In this document: one piece after another, positions 7,985 through 16,798 of the stretch
Numbering within the stretch: the first letter of the stretch is position 1
How the letters are laid out: the number at the start of each line of letters is the position of its first letter
DNA from: Kiloniellaceae bacterium
GTDB taxonomy: Bacteria > Pseudomonadota > Alphaproteobacteria > Kiloniellales > Kiloniellaceae
Direction of reading: 5' to 3'
NCBI GenBank assembly: GCA_021776195.1
Contig: JAJFGK010000045.1
Location: 1 to 48,417, forward strand
DNA: 48,417 nucleotides
Made by a program: the position numbers and the translations under genes
The notes under the pieces: model-generated
Told to the model about the DNA's origin: nothing
The model's input: the letters and a program-made list of their open reading frames with translations, nothing else
Database searches by the model: none

Positions 7985-8018
7985 GACGGCGGCGTGCCCG
8001 GCGTTCGGGCCCACCGTC
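7985..8018. terminator. G+C-rich hairpin between convergent genes
   Basis: Imperfect arms GACGG..GTGCCCG and CGGGCCCAC..CGTC enclose a GCGTT loop in the 39-bp gap between the Lys-rich protein gene and acuI. There is no T run on either side, so this is a weak or attenuating hairpin at best. Confidence 0.35.
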
Positions 8019-9015
8019 AATGCCCGGGCGTCACCACCACGCGGCCGCGGACCTGGCCTTCGAGAATATCCTTGCCCAGGGTCAGGAGGTCCGCGAGGCC
8101 GACCTCGGTGACCATCGCCTCCAGCTTCGCCAGATCCAGATCCGTCGCAATGCGGCTCCAGGCCGTCATCCGGTCGGCGCGCGGGCGCATGACCGAATCG
8201 ATGCCGAGCAGCTTCACGCCGCGCAGCAGGAAGGGGATCACCGTGGTGTCCAGCTTGCTGCCACCGGCCAGTCCGACCGCGGCGACCGAGCCGCCGTAGC
8301 CAATCTGCGGCAGCACCGCGGCCAGGGTGGCGCCGCCCACCGAATCGATCGCCGCCGCCCAGCGTTCCTTGTCCAGCGGCCGGCCCGAAGGCTCGGCGAT
8401 CTCGGCCCGCTCGACGATGCTGTTGGCGCCGAGGTCGCGCAGGTAGTCGTGGGTTTCGGCCCGGCCGGTCGAGGCCGCGACCTGGTAGCCAAGCTTGCCG
8501 AGGATCGCCGTCGCCACCGAGCCGACACCGCCGGCCGCGCCGGTGACCAGCACCTCGCCGCTGGCCGGCGTGATGCCGTGGGCCTCCAGTTCGGTGACGG
8601 CCAGCATGGCGGTAAAGCCCGCGGTGCCGACCGCCATGGCCTGACGGGTCGTCAGCCCGGCGGGGCAGGGGACCAGCCAGTCGCCCTTGACCCGGGCCTT
8701 TTCGGCGTGGCCGCCCCAGTGGGCCTCGCCGACCCGCCAGCCGGTCAGGATGACCCGGTCGCCGGCCTTGTAGTCGGGATGCTCGCTGGCCTCGACGATC
8801 CCCGCGAAGTCGATGCCCGGCACATGGGGGTAGCTGCGCACCAGACGGCCGAGACCGTTCAGGACCAGGCCGTCCTTGTAGTTCAGGGTCGAGTGCTCGA
8901 CGGCGACGGTGACCTCGCCCTGGCCCTCGTAGCGGGGCAGTTGGTCGTCGCTCAGGTCCGTGACCGCCGCCTGGACCTTGCCGTCGCTTTCCTCAAGATA
9001 GATAGCCTTGACCAT
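8017..9015 (-). CDS. acuI: Acrylyl-CoA reductase (NADPH), AcuI/YhdH family of MDR
   Basis: A 332-residue medium-chain reductase without zinc ligands. Family features are YKDGL near the N-terminus, VPGIDFAG, and the nucleotide-binding VTGAAGGVGSVA (about residues 178-190) followed by the AcuI/YhdH-type ASTGRAETHDYL stretch. AcuI reduces the toxic acryloyl-CoA formed in DMSP and 3-hydroxypropionate metabolism to propionyl-CoA. The start has GGAG upstream. It lies 94 bp downstream of the Nfn-like fusion gene on the same strand and may be co-transcribed with it. No dmd or dddL-type gene is visible, so a general acrylyl-CoA clearing role is more likely than a dedicated DMSP pathway. Confidence 0.85.
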   Translation of the reverse strand: MVKAIYLEESDGKVQAAVTDLSDDQLPRYEGQGEVTVAVEHSTLNYKDGLVLNGLGRLVRSYPHVPGIDFAGIVEASEHPDYKAGDRVILTGWRVGEAHWGGHAEKARVKGDWLVPCPAGLTTRQAMAVGTAGFTAMLAVTELEAHGITPASGEVLVTGAAGGVGSVATAILGKLGYQVAASTGRAETHDYLRDLGANSIVERAEIAEPSGRPLDKERWAAAIDSVGGATLAAVLPQIGYGGSVAAVGLAGGSKLDTTVIPFLLRGVKLLGIDSVMRPRADRMTAWSRIATDLDLAKLEAMVTEVGLADLLTLGKDILEGQVRGRVVVTPGH

Positions 9016-9108
9016 GATCGTCCCGCGCTCCCTCTGGCGAATGTCGTTGCGGCCGGTTCTATAGGGGCAACGGCCGGCGCGCGCAACGCCCCGGCCGCAA
9101 TCGTGGCT

Positions 9109-12100
9109 CTAGCCGGCGGCATTCTCCTGCGCCGGGGTCTGGAGGCAGCGGCCGACCCACTGCTTGGTGATCTTTTCCTGTACGGCGTTTTGGCTCAGGC
9201 GGGTGTTGAGCGCGCCGAAATCGACGTGATCGAGGTCCTGGTCCTGGTTGAAGCAGGAGAAGATCACGCGTTCCTCGCCGGTCCGCGGATCCCGGTGGAG
9301 CTGCAGACACTGGGCGCAGATTTCCTTCATCATGCACTGCATCGGCGAGTTGATCGAGCCGATGGCCACGTGGCCGGGCCGGAAGTGGGGCTGCAGCGCG
9401 GCGTGCCGGGCGCCGGCCACGGCGGCCATCATGCGGTCGGATCCGATGACGATGATCCGGTCGGCCTCGGTCAGCGGGATCTCCGGCTCGCCGAGGTCGC
9501 CCTTGGCGTAGGCCAGCATGGCCTGGACGATATTGCCCACCAGGCTCTTGTCCTGGGGGCGGGTCGGGGCGAAGCCCGGCGCCTCGTCGCAGCACCAGAC
9601 GATCTTGTCGGCCGCCCGTTCGATATTCTCCACGTGGTAGCGGTCGGCGGCCTTCTTGTAGCCGGCGAAGTAGAGCACCCGCGACCCCGCCGCGCGCAGG
9701 GCCTGGCCGATCGAGAAGAGCACCGCGTTGCCCAGTCCGCCGCCGACCAGTACCACGGTCTCGCCGCTGGGAATTTCGGTCGGCGTGCCGGTCGGGCCCA
9801 TCAGCACCACCGGTTCGCCGGCCTTGAGTTCGGCGCAGAGGTTGGACGAGCCGCCCATCTCCAGGACGATGGTCGAAATCAGGCCCTTTTCCTCGTCGAT
9901 CCAGGCCCCGGTCAGGGCCAGTCCCTCCATGGCGAGGGTGGTGTCGCCGCGCCTGGGCGCCAGGGCTTCGTAGTTCTGTAGGCGGTAGAACTGGCCCGGC
10001 TGAAAGCGCCGCGCCTGGATCGGCGCGGTCAGGACGATCTCGACGATCTCCGGCGCCAGGCGGATGACCTCCTTGACCCGGGGCCGCATCTCGCGGTTCA
10101 GCCGGGCGATCAGCTCGGGACCCGACGGGCCCTGGGGCGGGCGCTGCGCCATCTTGGCCGTGACCAGGGGATAGCCCTGCTTGGCGCCGCCCATGGCCTT
10201 GACCACATTGCCGGCGAAGGAGGGATGCAGGTCGCCCCAGTAGGACATGGTCAGACCGCTCTCGTAGTGAGCCATGAAGATCTGCGGCTGGTCGGGTTTG
10301 ACGCTGGGCTCCGGGGTCACCGGGTTGCCATCGAGGTCGTAGGCCTGAAAGTACTTGCCGTCGAGCGGCGGCACGTGGTCCGGATCCTCGCGCGCCAGAA
10401 CCGTGTTGGGCTGCGTGCCGGCGGCGATCAGCAGGGTGCGCGCCGGCAGGGTTCGGGTTTCGCCGGTCTCGCGCAGGCGGCCGTCTTCGTCGAAGGCGGT
10501 CACCGCCAGTTCGACCGCCCGGGCCGCGCCGTGGGTGTCGAGGGCGACGCCCTTGGGGGTCAGGCACTCGGCGAAACCGATGCCCTCCTCCAGGGCCTTG
10601 GCGACTTCTTCGTGATTGCCGGTGTAGCTCGGCGCATCGATCAGGCGGCGGCGATAGACGATGGTCGAGCCGCCCCAGTCCTGAAGCCGTTGGCGCACTT
10701 GCGGCTCGCGCCCCTCGGCCGCCGCGGCGGCGCGCTCGGCCCGCAGCGCCTCGGCGTGAGCCAGGAAGGTCTCCGCGGTGTCGCGCTCCTCCTCGGTCCA
10801 GCCGGCGCGGACGGCGTCGCTCCCCTGGTCGGCGCAGAGCGTCTCGTAGCGCCGGAGGAACTTTTCGACCTGCACCGGGTAATAGGCCAGGGCCTCGGTG
10901 GCGGCGTCGATGGCGGTCAGGCCGCCGCCCACCACGACGATCGGCAGGCGGACCTGGAGGTTGGCGATGGAGTTGCGCCGGGCCGCGCCGGTCAGCTGCA
11001 GGGCCATGAGGAAGTCCGAGGCCATGCGCACGCCCTTGGCCAGGGCGTTGGGCATGGGGATGAAGGTCGGCTTGCCGGCCCCGGCGCAGAGCGCCACGTG
11101 GTCGAAACCGAGCTCCGTGGCGTCCTCGATGGTCAGGGTGCCGCCGAAGCGGATCCCGCCGTGCATGGCAAAGGCGGCGCGACGCTCCAGCAGCAGCCGC
11201 ACGATCTTCAGGAAGGTCTTGTCCCAGCGCACGGTGATGCCGTACTCGGCAACGCCGCCGAAGCCGGCCAGGACCCGGTCGTCGAGCGGCTCGCGCAGGG
11301 TCTCGATGTCGCGGATCGGCTGAAAGGCCGCGCGGCCGCCGTCGAACCCGACGCCGCAGATATCCGCCGGCAGCGGCTCGATCTTCAGGCCGTCGACCGC
11401 CACCACCGTGTGACCGTCGTTCAGCAGGTGATGGGCGAGATTGAATCCGGCCGGCCCGAGGCCGACCACCAGGACCTTGTTGCCGCTCTCCGTGCGGGGC
11501 ACCGGCCGGCGCGGGTCGAGCGGCACCCAGCGGGTCAAGAGGCCATAGATCTCGAAGCCCCAGGGCAGGGCCAGCACGTCCTTCAGGGTTCGGGTCTCGA
11601 CCTGGGGAATGTCGACCGGTTCCTGGCGCTGATAGATACAGGACTTCATGCAGTCGTTGCAGATCCGGTGCCCGGTGGCGGCGCAAAGCGGGTTGTCGAC
11701 CGCGACGATGGCCAGGGCGCCGACCGCCTGGCCGCGAATCTTGGCCAGGTTCATCTCTGAGATCTTTTCTTCCAGCGGACAGCCGGCCAAGGGTGCCTGG
11801 AAGGCGTTCAGCTCGACCGCGCCGGTCTTGCGGTTGGTCAGGCCGCGCGAGCAGGAGTCCTTGCCCTGTTTGTGGCACCAGATGCAGTAGTTCGCCTGAT
11901 CCAGGGCCTGTTCCAGATCCATGCCCGCGTCGGTCAGGGCGAAGCCCTCGCGCTGGCGCAGGTGACATTCCGGCAGCTTCAACACCGCCGCCCCGGACTG
12001 CACCGCGCTTTCCAGCTCGATCAGATTGAAGGGATCGACCTTGCGCGGCAGCTTGAACAGCACGCCGCCCTGCCAGCGCGCCTGGCCCGCCGCGCTGTGG

Positions 12101-12612
12101 GTCGCCCAGGCGGCATAGGCGAGGGCGGTCTCCAGCGCCGGCCCGTGGGCCTCGCGTTCGGCCTCCCAGGCGTTGACGCGGCAGGCGAAGGCCAGTTCGC
12201 TGACCGGTTCGCCAAATAGTGTGACTAACTCGGCTTCCAGGGCCGGTCCGTCCAACGCCTCGGCGGCCTCGGGCTTGATCCTCTTGGCCGCCTGGCGCTG
12301 CACGAAGAGGCGCTTGCAGCTATAGAGCGGCGCCAGGCGGTCGTGTTCGGCGGCCAGGGCGCCGAGTTCGCCCGTAATGCCGAAGAGCTCGCCGATGAAG
12401 TCGTCCAGGTGCGGCGCCAGGTCGAGCAGCAGTTCGGAGTAGGCCTTGGGCTCGAGGCTTTCCGGGTCCGCCCGCGCAGTCGTCAGGCGCCCGGCCAGGC
12501 CGGCTTCGACCGCACCCAGGTGATCGAGGAACAGGCGGTCTATCCGCAGCAGTCCGGCACGGCTGTAGAGATCATCGAAGGCCAGCCCGTGGGCCAGGCG
12601 AAGCTCGGTCAT
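9109..12612 (-). CDS. GltD/NfnB-like and NfnA/PyrK-like fused FAD/Fe-S oxidoreductase
   Basis: A single 1167-residue chain. Residues 1-240 are helical with no motif I recognise. Residues 243-325 carry Cys sets C243-C246-C254-C278 and C310-C318-C321-C325, as in the ferredoxin-like part of GltD/NfnB. Two Rossmann motifs, GLGPAG (near 394) and GGGLTA (near 562), mark the FAD and NAD(P) domains of the GltD family. Residues about 840-1080 are a ferredoxin-NADP-reductase/PyrK fold (FQPGQF, LVGGGLGN), and C1093-C1099-C1102-C1120 form a PyrK/NfnA-type [2Fe-2S] site. NfnAB performs electron bifurcation between NADH, NADPH and ferredoxin. Here both halves are in one protein in NfnB-NfnA order. Whether it bifurcates is inference. 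It starts at ATG 12612. Confidence 0.85.
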   Translation of the reverse strand: MTELRLAHGLAFDDLYSRAGLLRIDRLFLDHLGAVEAGLAGRLTTARADPESLEPKAYSELLLDLAPHLDDFIGELFGITGELGALAAEHDRLAPLYSCKRLFVQRQAAKRIKPEAAEALDGPALEAELVTLFGEPVSELAFACRVNAWEAEREAHGPALETALAYAAWATHSAAGQARWQGGVLFKLPRKVDPFNLIELESAVQSGAAVLKLPECHLRQREGFALTDAGMDLEQALDQANYCIWCHKQGKDSCSRGLTNRKTGAVELNAFQAPLAGCPLEEKISEMNLAKIRGQAVGALAIVAVDNPLCAATGHRICNDCMKSCIYQRQEPVDIPQVETRTLKDVLALPWGFEIYGLLTRWVPLDPRRPVPRTESGNKVLVVGLGPAGFNLAHHLLNDGHTVVAVDGLKIEPLPADICGVGFDGGRAAFQPIRDIETLREPLDDRVLAGFGGVAEYGITVRWDKTFLKIVRLLLERRAAFAMHGGIRFGGTLTIEDATELGFDHVALCAGAGKPTFIPMPNALAKGVRMASDFLMALQLTGAARRNSIANLQVRLPIVVVGGGLTAIDAATEALAYYPVQVEKFLRRYETLCADQGSDAVRAGWTEEERDTAETFLAHAEALRAERAAAAAEGREPQVRQRLQDWGGSTIVYRRRLIDAPSYTGNHEEVAKALEEGIGFAECLTPKGVALDTHGAARAVELAVTAFDEDGRLRETGETRTLPARTLLIAAGTQPNTVLAREDPDHVPPLDGKYFQAYDLDGNPVTPEPSVKPDQPQIFMAHYESGLTMSYWGDLHPSFAGNVVKAMGGAKQGYPLVTAKMAQRPPQGPSGPELIARLNREMRPRVKEVIRLAPEIVEIVLTAPIQARRFQPGQFYRLQNYEALAPRRGDTTLAMEGLALTGAWIDEEKGLISTIVLEMGGSSNLCAELKAGEPVVLMGPTGTPTEIPSGETVVLVGGGLGNAVLFSIGQALRAAGSRVLYFAGYKKAADRYHVENIERAADKIVWCCDEAPGFAPTRPQDKSLVGNIVQAMLAYAKGDLGEPEIPLTEADRIIVIGSDRMMAAVAGARHAALQPHFRPGHVAIGSINSPMQCMMKEICAQCLQLHRDPRTGEERVIFSCFNQDQDLDHVDFGALNTRLSQNAVQEKITKQWVGRCLQTPAQENAAG

Positions 12613-12766
12613 GACAGGCGATCCTCGGGACAGTCGGCGGACAGTGTACCGCAGCGCAGGTCACCGGCGGTAGCAGTCCGAAACGTCCCTGTCCAGTGCA
12701 GGTTCCGCATGGCAGGGGCGCGAACTGGATCATCCTGCTCCGCGCATTCTTTTGGCTTGCTCAGGT

Positions 12767-13162
12767 CTACGCTTCGGGCTCCGGCAGCCATTCCTGCAGG
12801 ATGGCTTCCAGGGTGATGCAGATGGCGTTCTCGCCACGCCGGAAGCGGCCGCCGTGGACCGCGCCCTCGCGGTCCGAGACCGAGCCGGAGAGCGTGGCGC
12901 GGGGTCGGCCTGCGGCGTCGGGCGCAATCTCGCCGGTCAGGGTGACGATCTCCAGGCCCGGGCCCTCGACCGTGACCTGACCGTCGCCGCAGTCGAAATG
13001 GGCATCGTTCAGGCTGCCGACCCCGGCGCGCAGGATCGCGGCCTCGATGCCCGCTTCGGCGCAGAGCCTCTCCAGAGCGGTGACCAGATCTTCGTTCGGC
13101 TTCAGCCGCAGGGTGCAGAGCCGGCCGGCGCGGCCGTTTTCCAGGAGCGGGTGGTCGGTCAT
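12767..13162 (-). CDS. PPC/DUF296-domain protein lacking the metal-site histidines
   Basis: A 131-residue single-domain protein of the PPC/PCC (DUF296) family: an N-terminal strand-helix, AILRAGVGSLNDAHF as the conserved Gly-Val-Gly-Ser segment, VTLTGEIAPD, and a final CITLEAIL strand. In most bacterial members a His-x-His and a Gly-Gly-His bind metal. Here the corresponding places read RATLSGSVSD and GGRF, so the metal site appears lost. The start codon overlaps the stop of the upstream paralogue (ATGA, 13159-13162), so translation is coupled. The family's bacterial role is unsettled; the DNA-binding label comes from plant AT-hook members. The frame is open further upstream, but only this start fits. 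Confidence 0.72.
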   Translation of the reverse strand: MTDHPLLENGRAGRLCTLRLKPNEDLVTALERLCAEAGIEAAILRAGVGSLNDAHFDCGDGQVTVEGPGLEIVTLTGEIAPDAAGRPRATLSGSVSDREGAVHGGRFRRGENAICITLEAILQEWLPEPEA

Positions 13163-13701
13163 GGCGCGACCTCCGGGCCGAGAAGCTGGAAAATCGGAAA
13201 GTTGGTCTCGGCGTCGTCGGCCACCTGGAAGCCGCCTTCGCCGGGACAGGCGGCGCTGGCCGTGAGCCCGGCGGGACCGAGGGGACAGCGCCCCGGGCGC
13301 AGATGACCGCCCAGGACCCGGCCGGCGCGGTCGGCGAAGACCGCATGGCAGTGCAGCAGCGGGGCGCCGGTCTTGTCGCGGCCGAGAAGGGCGCTGCCGC
13401 CGATGACCGTGAGGGGCCCCTCGCACTCGAAGGGCCCGTGCGGTGTCGCCACCCGGTAGCCGGTCTCGTCGGCCCGCCCGGTGGAGTAGGCGACACGGGC
13501 CAGGTCGCCGCCGAGCAGGACCATCCCGGCCTGCTCAATGCCCGCGCCGGAGAGCGCGGCGACCAGGCCGTCCATGAGATCCGCGCCGACGGGCAGGCGG
13601 ATCCGCAGATCCCGGTGCGCGCCGGACCAGCGCAGCAGGCCGCGCGGCGCCAGCGCCGGCCCGGGTTGCTGCAGGGTGCGCAAAGCCGCCGTGGGGGTCA
13701 T
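13159..13701 (-). CDS. PPC/DUF296-like protein with conserved His motif
   Basis: A 180-residue protein whose C-terminal half resembles the PPC/DUF296 fold and keeps the likely metal ligands: HCH (about residues 117-119) and GGH (131-133), within LLHCHAVFADRAGRVLGGH. The first part, with LPVGADLMDGLVAAL and GIEQAGMVLLGGDLA, matches the strand-helix-strand opening of the domain. It overlaps the acyl-CoA ligase stop by four bases and the next PPC gene by four, forming a coupled trio. I infer a small-molecule or CoA-ester role beside the ligase, but the function is not established. Confidence 0.65.
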   Translation of the reverse strand: MTPTAALRTLQQPGPALAPRGLLRWSGAHRDLRIRLPVGADLMDGLVAALSGAGIEQAGMVLLGGDLARVAYSTGRADETGYRVATPHGPFECEGPLTVIGGSALLGRDKTGAPLLHCHAVFADRAGRVLGGHLRPGRCPLGPAGLTASAACPGEGGFQVADDAETNFPIFQLLGPEVAP

Positions 13702-15344
13702 GGGGTCTTCTCCTCGATCGCCTCGCCCCCGATCGCCTCGCCCCCGATCGCCTCGCCGCCGATCACCTCACCCCCGATCACCTCACCCCGGGCCAAGAGC
13801 TCCTGGCGCACCAGGTGCTTGGGGATCTTGCCGTAGCCCGAGGCCGGCAGCGCCTCCCAGAAGAAGACCCGCCGGGGCTGCTTGTAGCGCGCCAGCTTGT
13901 CTTGAAGATAGGCGAGCAGCGCGCTTTCCAGCGCCGCGCTATCGGTTGGCGGCCCCTCGGCCGGCACCACCACGGCGACACCGCTCTCGCCCCACTGAGG
14001 ATCCGGCAGGCCGAGCACGGCGACCTCCCGGACCGCCGGGTGGGTCAGCAGCACCTCCTCGGCCTCGCGCGGATAGACGTTGGAGCCGCCGGAGATATAC
14101 ATGTCCGAGGCCCGGCCGGTGATGGTCAGGTAGCCGGCCTCGTCGAGACGGCCCAGATCGCCGCTGTGAAACCAGCCGTCTTTCAGGGCCTTGGCATTGG
14201 CCTCGGGGTTGTTGTGATAGCCGGCAAAGACGGCGGGTCCGCGCACGCAGATCTCGCCCTGCTCGCCGGCAGCCAGGCGCCGGCCCTCGGCATCGAAGAT
14301 CGCCACCTCCATGCCGGTGCGCGGCAGGCCGCAGGAGCCGACCCGCATCTTGGCGTCCTCCAGGTGGTGTTCCTCGCGCGGCAGGACGGTGATGTTGCCG
14401 GTGACCTCGCCGAGACCGAAGTACTGCACGATCACCTTGCCGAGCTTTTCCAGGATGTAGCGCTGGTCGGCCCGGTGCAGCGGGGCCCCGGCGTAGATCA
14501 CGTACTTCAAGGAAGAATGGTCGCGAGTGTCGACCGCCGGGTGGCGGGCCAGGCGGGTCAGGATCAGCGGCACCGTGAAGGCATTGGTGATGCGGTGCCG
14601 CTCGACCAGCTCCCAGGCTTCCGCCTCGTCGAAGCGGGTGCCGTCGGTCAGCACCGAGGTGACGCCGCGCGCGACCTGGGCCAGCAGGTGGGCGCCGGCG
14701 CCGTGGCTGAGCGGCGCCACCACCAGGGAGGCGTCCTCGCGCCAGTTGGTGCCCGGCATCAGGTCGGCCAGATGGTTGTTGGTGACGAAGGCGAGTTGGC
14801 CGTGGGTCAGGACCGCCGCCTTGGGCCGCCCGGTGGTGCCGGAGGTAAAGAAGAACCAGGCCGGATCGTCGCCGGCGACATCGGTCGCTTCGAAGGGGTG
14901 CCCGCCGTGCGGCGCGATGAAGCTCTCGTAGTCCGGCTCGCCCTCGCCGATGGTCACCAGGCCCCGCAGGTCGGTCGCCGCGCGAACCGCCGCGCTGTGC
15001 TCGGCGAAGACGTCGTCGGCGATCATGACCCGGGCCTGGCTGGCCTCGGCCAGAAAGGCGATCTCCGGTGGGGTCAGGCGGAAATTGCAGGGCACCCAGA
15101 CCGCGCCCAGCTTGAAGGCCGCCCACATGGTCTCGACCATCTGGTTGGAGTTGCGTGCCTGGACCAGCAGGCGCTCGCCCTTTTCGAGCCCGAGCGCCGC
15201 CAGGGCGGTGGCCAGGGCATCGACCCGTCCATTGAGCTGGCCCCAGGTCCAGGTCCGCTCTCGCCAGATCAGCGCCGGATGGTCCGGCAGGCGGCGTGCC
15301 GTCTGGGTCAAGAGAGTCCCCAGGTTCATGGTGTTGGCCGTCAT
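13698..15344 (-). CDS. Acyl-CoA synthetase (AMP-dependent, FadD-type)
   Basis: A 548-residue class I adenylate-forming ligase that activates a carboxylic acid with ATP and joins it to CoA. Motifs in order: the phosphate loop TSGTTGRPK, YFGLGEVTG (substrate/adenine site), HSGDLG, the hinge GRASDMYISGG, and the catalytic Lys in YGKIPK near the C-terminus. It heads a coupled trio with two PPC/DUF296 genes. ATG 15344 (MTANTMNLG) is the natural start although the frame stays open far upstream. The last 25 or so residues are a five-copy IGGEA/V pentapeptide tail after the normal end of the enzyme. Chain-length specificity cannot be read. Confidence 0.88.
   Translation of the reverse strand: MTANTMNLGTLLTQTARRLPDHPALIWRERTWTWGQLNGRVDALATALAALGLEKGERLLVQARNSNQMVETMWAAFKLGAVWVPCNFRLTPPEIAFLAEASQARVMIADDVFAEHSAAVRAATDLRGLVTIGEGEPDYESFIAPHGGHPFEATDVAGDDPAWFFFTSGTTGRPKAAVLTHGQLAFVTNNHLADLMPGTNWREDASLVVAPLSHGAGAHLLAQVARGVTSVLTDGTRFDEAEAWELVERHRITNAFTVPLILTRLARHPAVDTRDHSSLKYVIYAGAPLHRADQRYILEKLGKVIVQYFGLGEVTGNITVLPREEHHLEDAKMRVGSCGLPRTGMEVAIFDAEGRRLAAGEQGEICVRGPAVFAGYHNNPEANAKALKDGWFHSGDLGRLDEAGYLTITGRASDMYISGGSNVYPREAEEVLLTHPAVREVAVLGLPDPQWGESGVAVVVPAEGPPTDSAALESALLAYLQDKLARYKQPRRVFFWEALPASGYGKIPKHLVRQELLARGEVIGGEVIGGEAIGGEAIGGEAIEEKTP
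13716..13790 (-). repeat. Five exact-length 15-bp repeats at the 3' end of the acyl-CoA ligase gene
   Basis: Copies at 13716-13730, 13731-13745, 13746-13760, 13761-13775 and 13776-13790. The first two are identical and the others carry one to four changes. They encode a hydrophobic/acidic EAIGG/EVIGG tail just before the stop. They also lie immediately upstream of the coupled start of the next gene. Confidence 0.95.
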
Positions 15345-15587
15345 GGTCGCCCCGTTCGCCGATGCTCTCCGGTGCCCGCTATGCGCCGAGGCAAGAGCCT
15401 GCCAAATCCGCGTCGCGAGGCCAAGTCTGACCGTTGGTCTATCCCCACAAGCGGTGATTTTCCTTGCCGGACGCTTGGCCTTTGATGCAGGGTCCGGCCA
15501 AGGCGTGGTCGGGCTCTTGGCAGCCGGCCACGCCGCTTTGGAATCTTGAGCAATTTCGAACCGTGACGGTTGAGATGGAGTGACACC

Positions 15588-16784
15588 ATGCGGATGTCTC
15601 CCCTGGTGGACAGGATCGGCGGCGAGCGGGCCGAAGCCTGGGCGATTCATGGCCGGGCGGCGCAGATGGCCCGCGAGGGACGCGATGTGATCCTTCTCAC
15701 GGTGGGTGACAGCGACCAGCCGACCCCGGTTCCGGTCGCCGAGGCCGCGATCGACGCCCTGCGCGACGGGCGCACCAAGTACTCGGCGACCATGGGCGAG
15801 CGCCGCTTCCGCGAGGCCATCGCAGCCCGCCAGACGGAACGTTGGGGGCTGCCCGTGGCGCCGGAGCGCGTGGCCGTCATGACCGGTGCCCAGGGCGCGC
15901 TGGGCGTGGTCGCGCTCTGCACCCTGGCGCCCGGCGACGAGGTCATCGTGCTGGAGCCGATGTACGTGACTTACGAGGCGGTCGCGGGCCTGGCCGGCGC
16001 CGAACTGGTCATGGTGCCGATGCGCCCGGAGAACGGTTTTCTGCCCGATCCGGCGGACATCGCCGCCGCGGTGACGCCGCGCACCCGGGCAATCCTCTAT
16101 GCCAGCCCGAACAACCCGACCGGCATGGTCCTGGGCGCCGAACACATCGCGGCGATCGCGGATCTGGCGTTGAAACACGACCTCTGGATCATCGCCGACG
16201 AGGTCTACGGATCCCTTGTCTATCGCGGCGGGTTCCACAGTCCGGCGGCCGATCCGCGACTGGTCGACCGCAGTATTATCTTGTCGTCGCTCTCGAAATC
16301 GCACGCCATGGCGGGCTGGCGCATGGGGTGGGCGATCCTGCCCGAAAGCCTGATCCCCCATATCGCCAACGTGCTGCTCTGTACCTCCTACGGCCTGTCG
16401 TCCTTCCTCCAGGAGGGCGCGGCCCTGGCCATGGAGCAGGAGTTGCAGGAGGTGACCCAGATCCGCGAGACCTATCGCCGCCGGCTGGAAAAACACGCCC
16501 CGCGTCTCGACGCCACGCCGGGCCTGATTTGTCTGTTGCCGCCCGGCGGCATGTTTCTCATGCCGGACGTGCGCGGCACCGGACTTTCGCCGCAGGCCTA
16601 TGCCGACGGCCTTTTGGATCAGGAGGGAGTGTCGGTCCTGCCCGCCGAGGCCTTTGGCGACAGCGCCACGGGCCATATCCGCATTTCCATCGGCGCGCCC
16701 GACGATCGTCTTGACGAGGCCATCGACCGCATCGAACGCTACACGCGCGGTCTCATGAGCGGCCGCAGCGCCGCCGCACAGTAG
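15588..16784 (+). CDS. Pyridoxal-phosphate aminotransferase, class I/II
   Basis: A 398-residue fold-type I aminotransferase that moves an amino group to a 2-oxo acid. Landmarks are NNPTG (N175), DEVY (D204, Y207), the PLP Lys K237 in SLSKSHAMAGWRMGW, and a terminal Arg in HIRISIG. The sequence is of the aspartate/aromatic, arginine:pyruvate type. ATG 15588 has GGAG seven bases upstream, while a TTG at 15570 is less likely. It heads a same-strand operon: the MFS transporter follows by 14 bp, then an FAD amine oxidase and a hydratase. A role in catabolism of an amine or amino acid is likely; the exact substrate is unknown. Confidence 0.88.
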   Translation: MRMSPLVDRIGGERAEAWAIHGRAAQMAREGRDVILLTVGDSDQPTPVPVAEAAIDALRDGRTKYSATMGERRFREAIAARQTERWGLPVAPERVAVMTGAQGALGVVALCTLAPGDEVIVLEPMYVTYEAVAGLAGAELVMVPMRPENGFLPDPADIAAAVTPRTRAILYASPNNPTGMVLGAEHIAAIADLALKHDLWIIADEVYGSLVYRGGFHSPAADPRLVDRSIILSSLSKSHAMAGWRMGWAILPESLIPHIANVLLCTSYGLSSFLQEGAALAMEQELQEVTQIRETYRRRLEKHAPRLDATPGLICLLPPGGMFLMPDVRGTGLSPQAYADGLLDQEGVSVLPAEAFGDSATGHIRISIGAPDDRLDEAIDRIERYTRGLMSGRSAAAQ

Positions 16785-16798
16785 GGAGCCACTAAACC

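Noticed and set aside
8020..9981. Plus-strand 653-residue open frame
   Set aside because: Antisense to acuI and the Nfn-like gene; no ribosome-binding site and no recognisable domain.
13716..13790. Possible CRISPR array
   Set aside because: The 15-bp units are directly adjacent with no spacers and lie in a coding frame.
15345..16676. N-terminal extension of the acyl-CoA ligase frame to 992 residues
   Set aside because: The upstream part is antisense to the aminotransferase; the ligase fold begins normally at ATG 15344.
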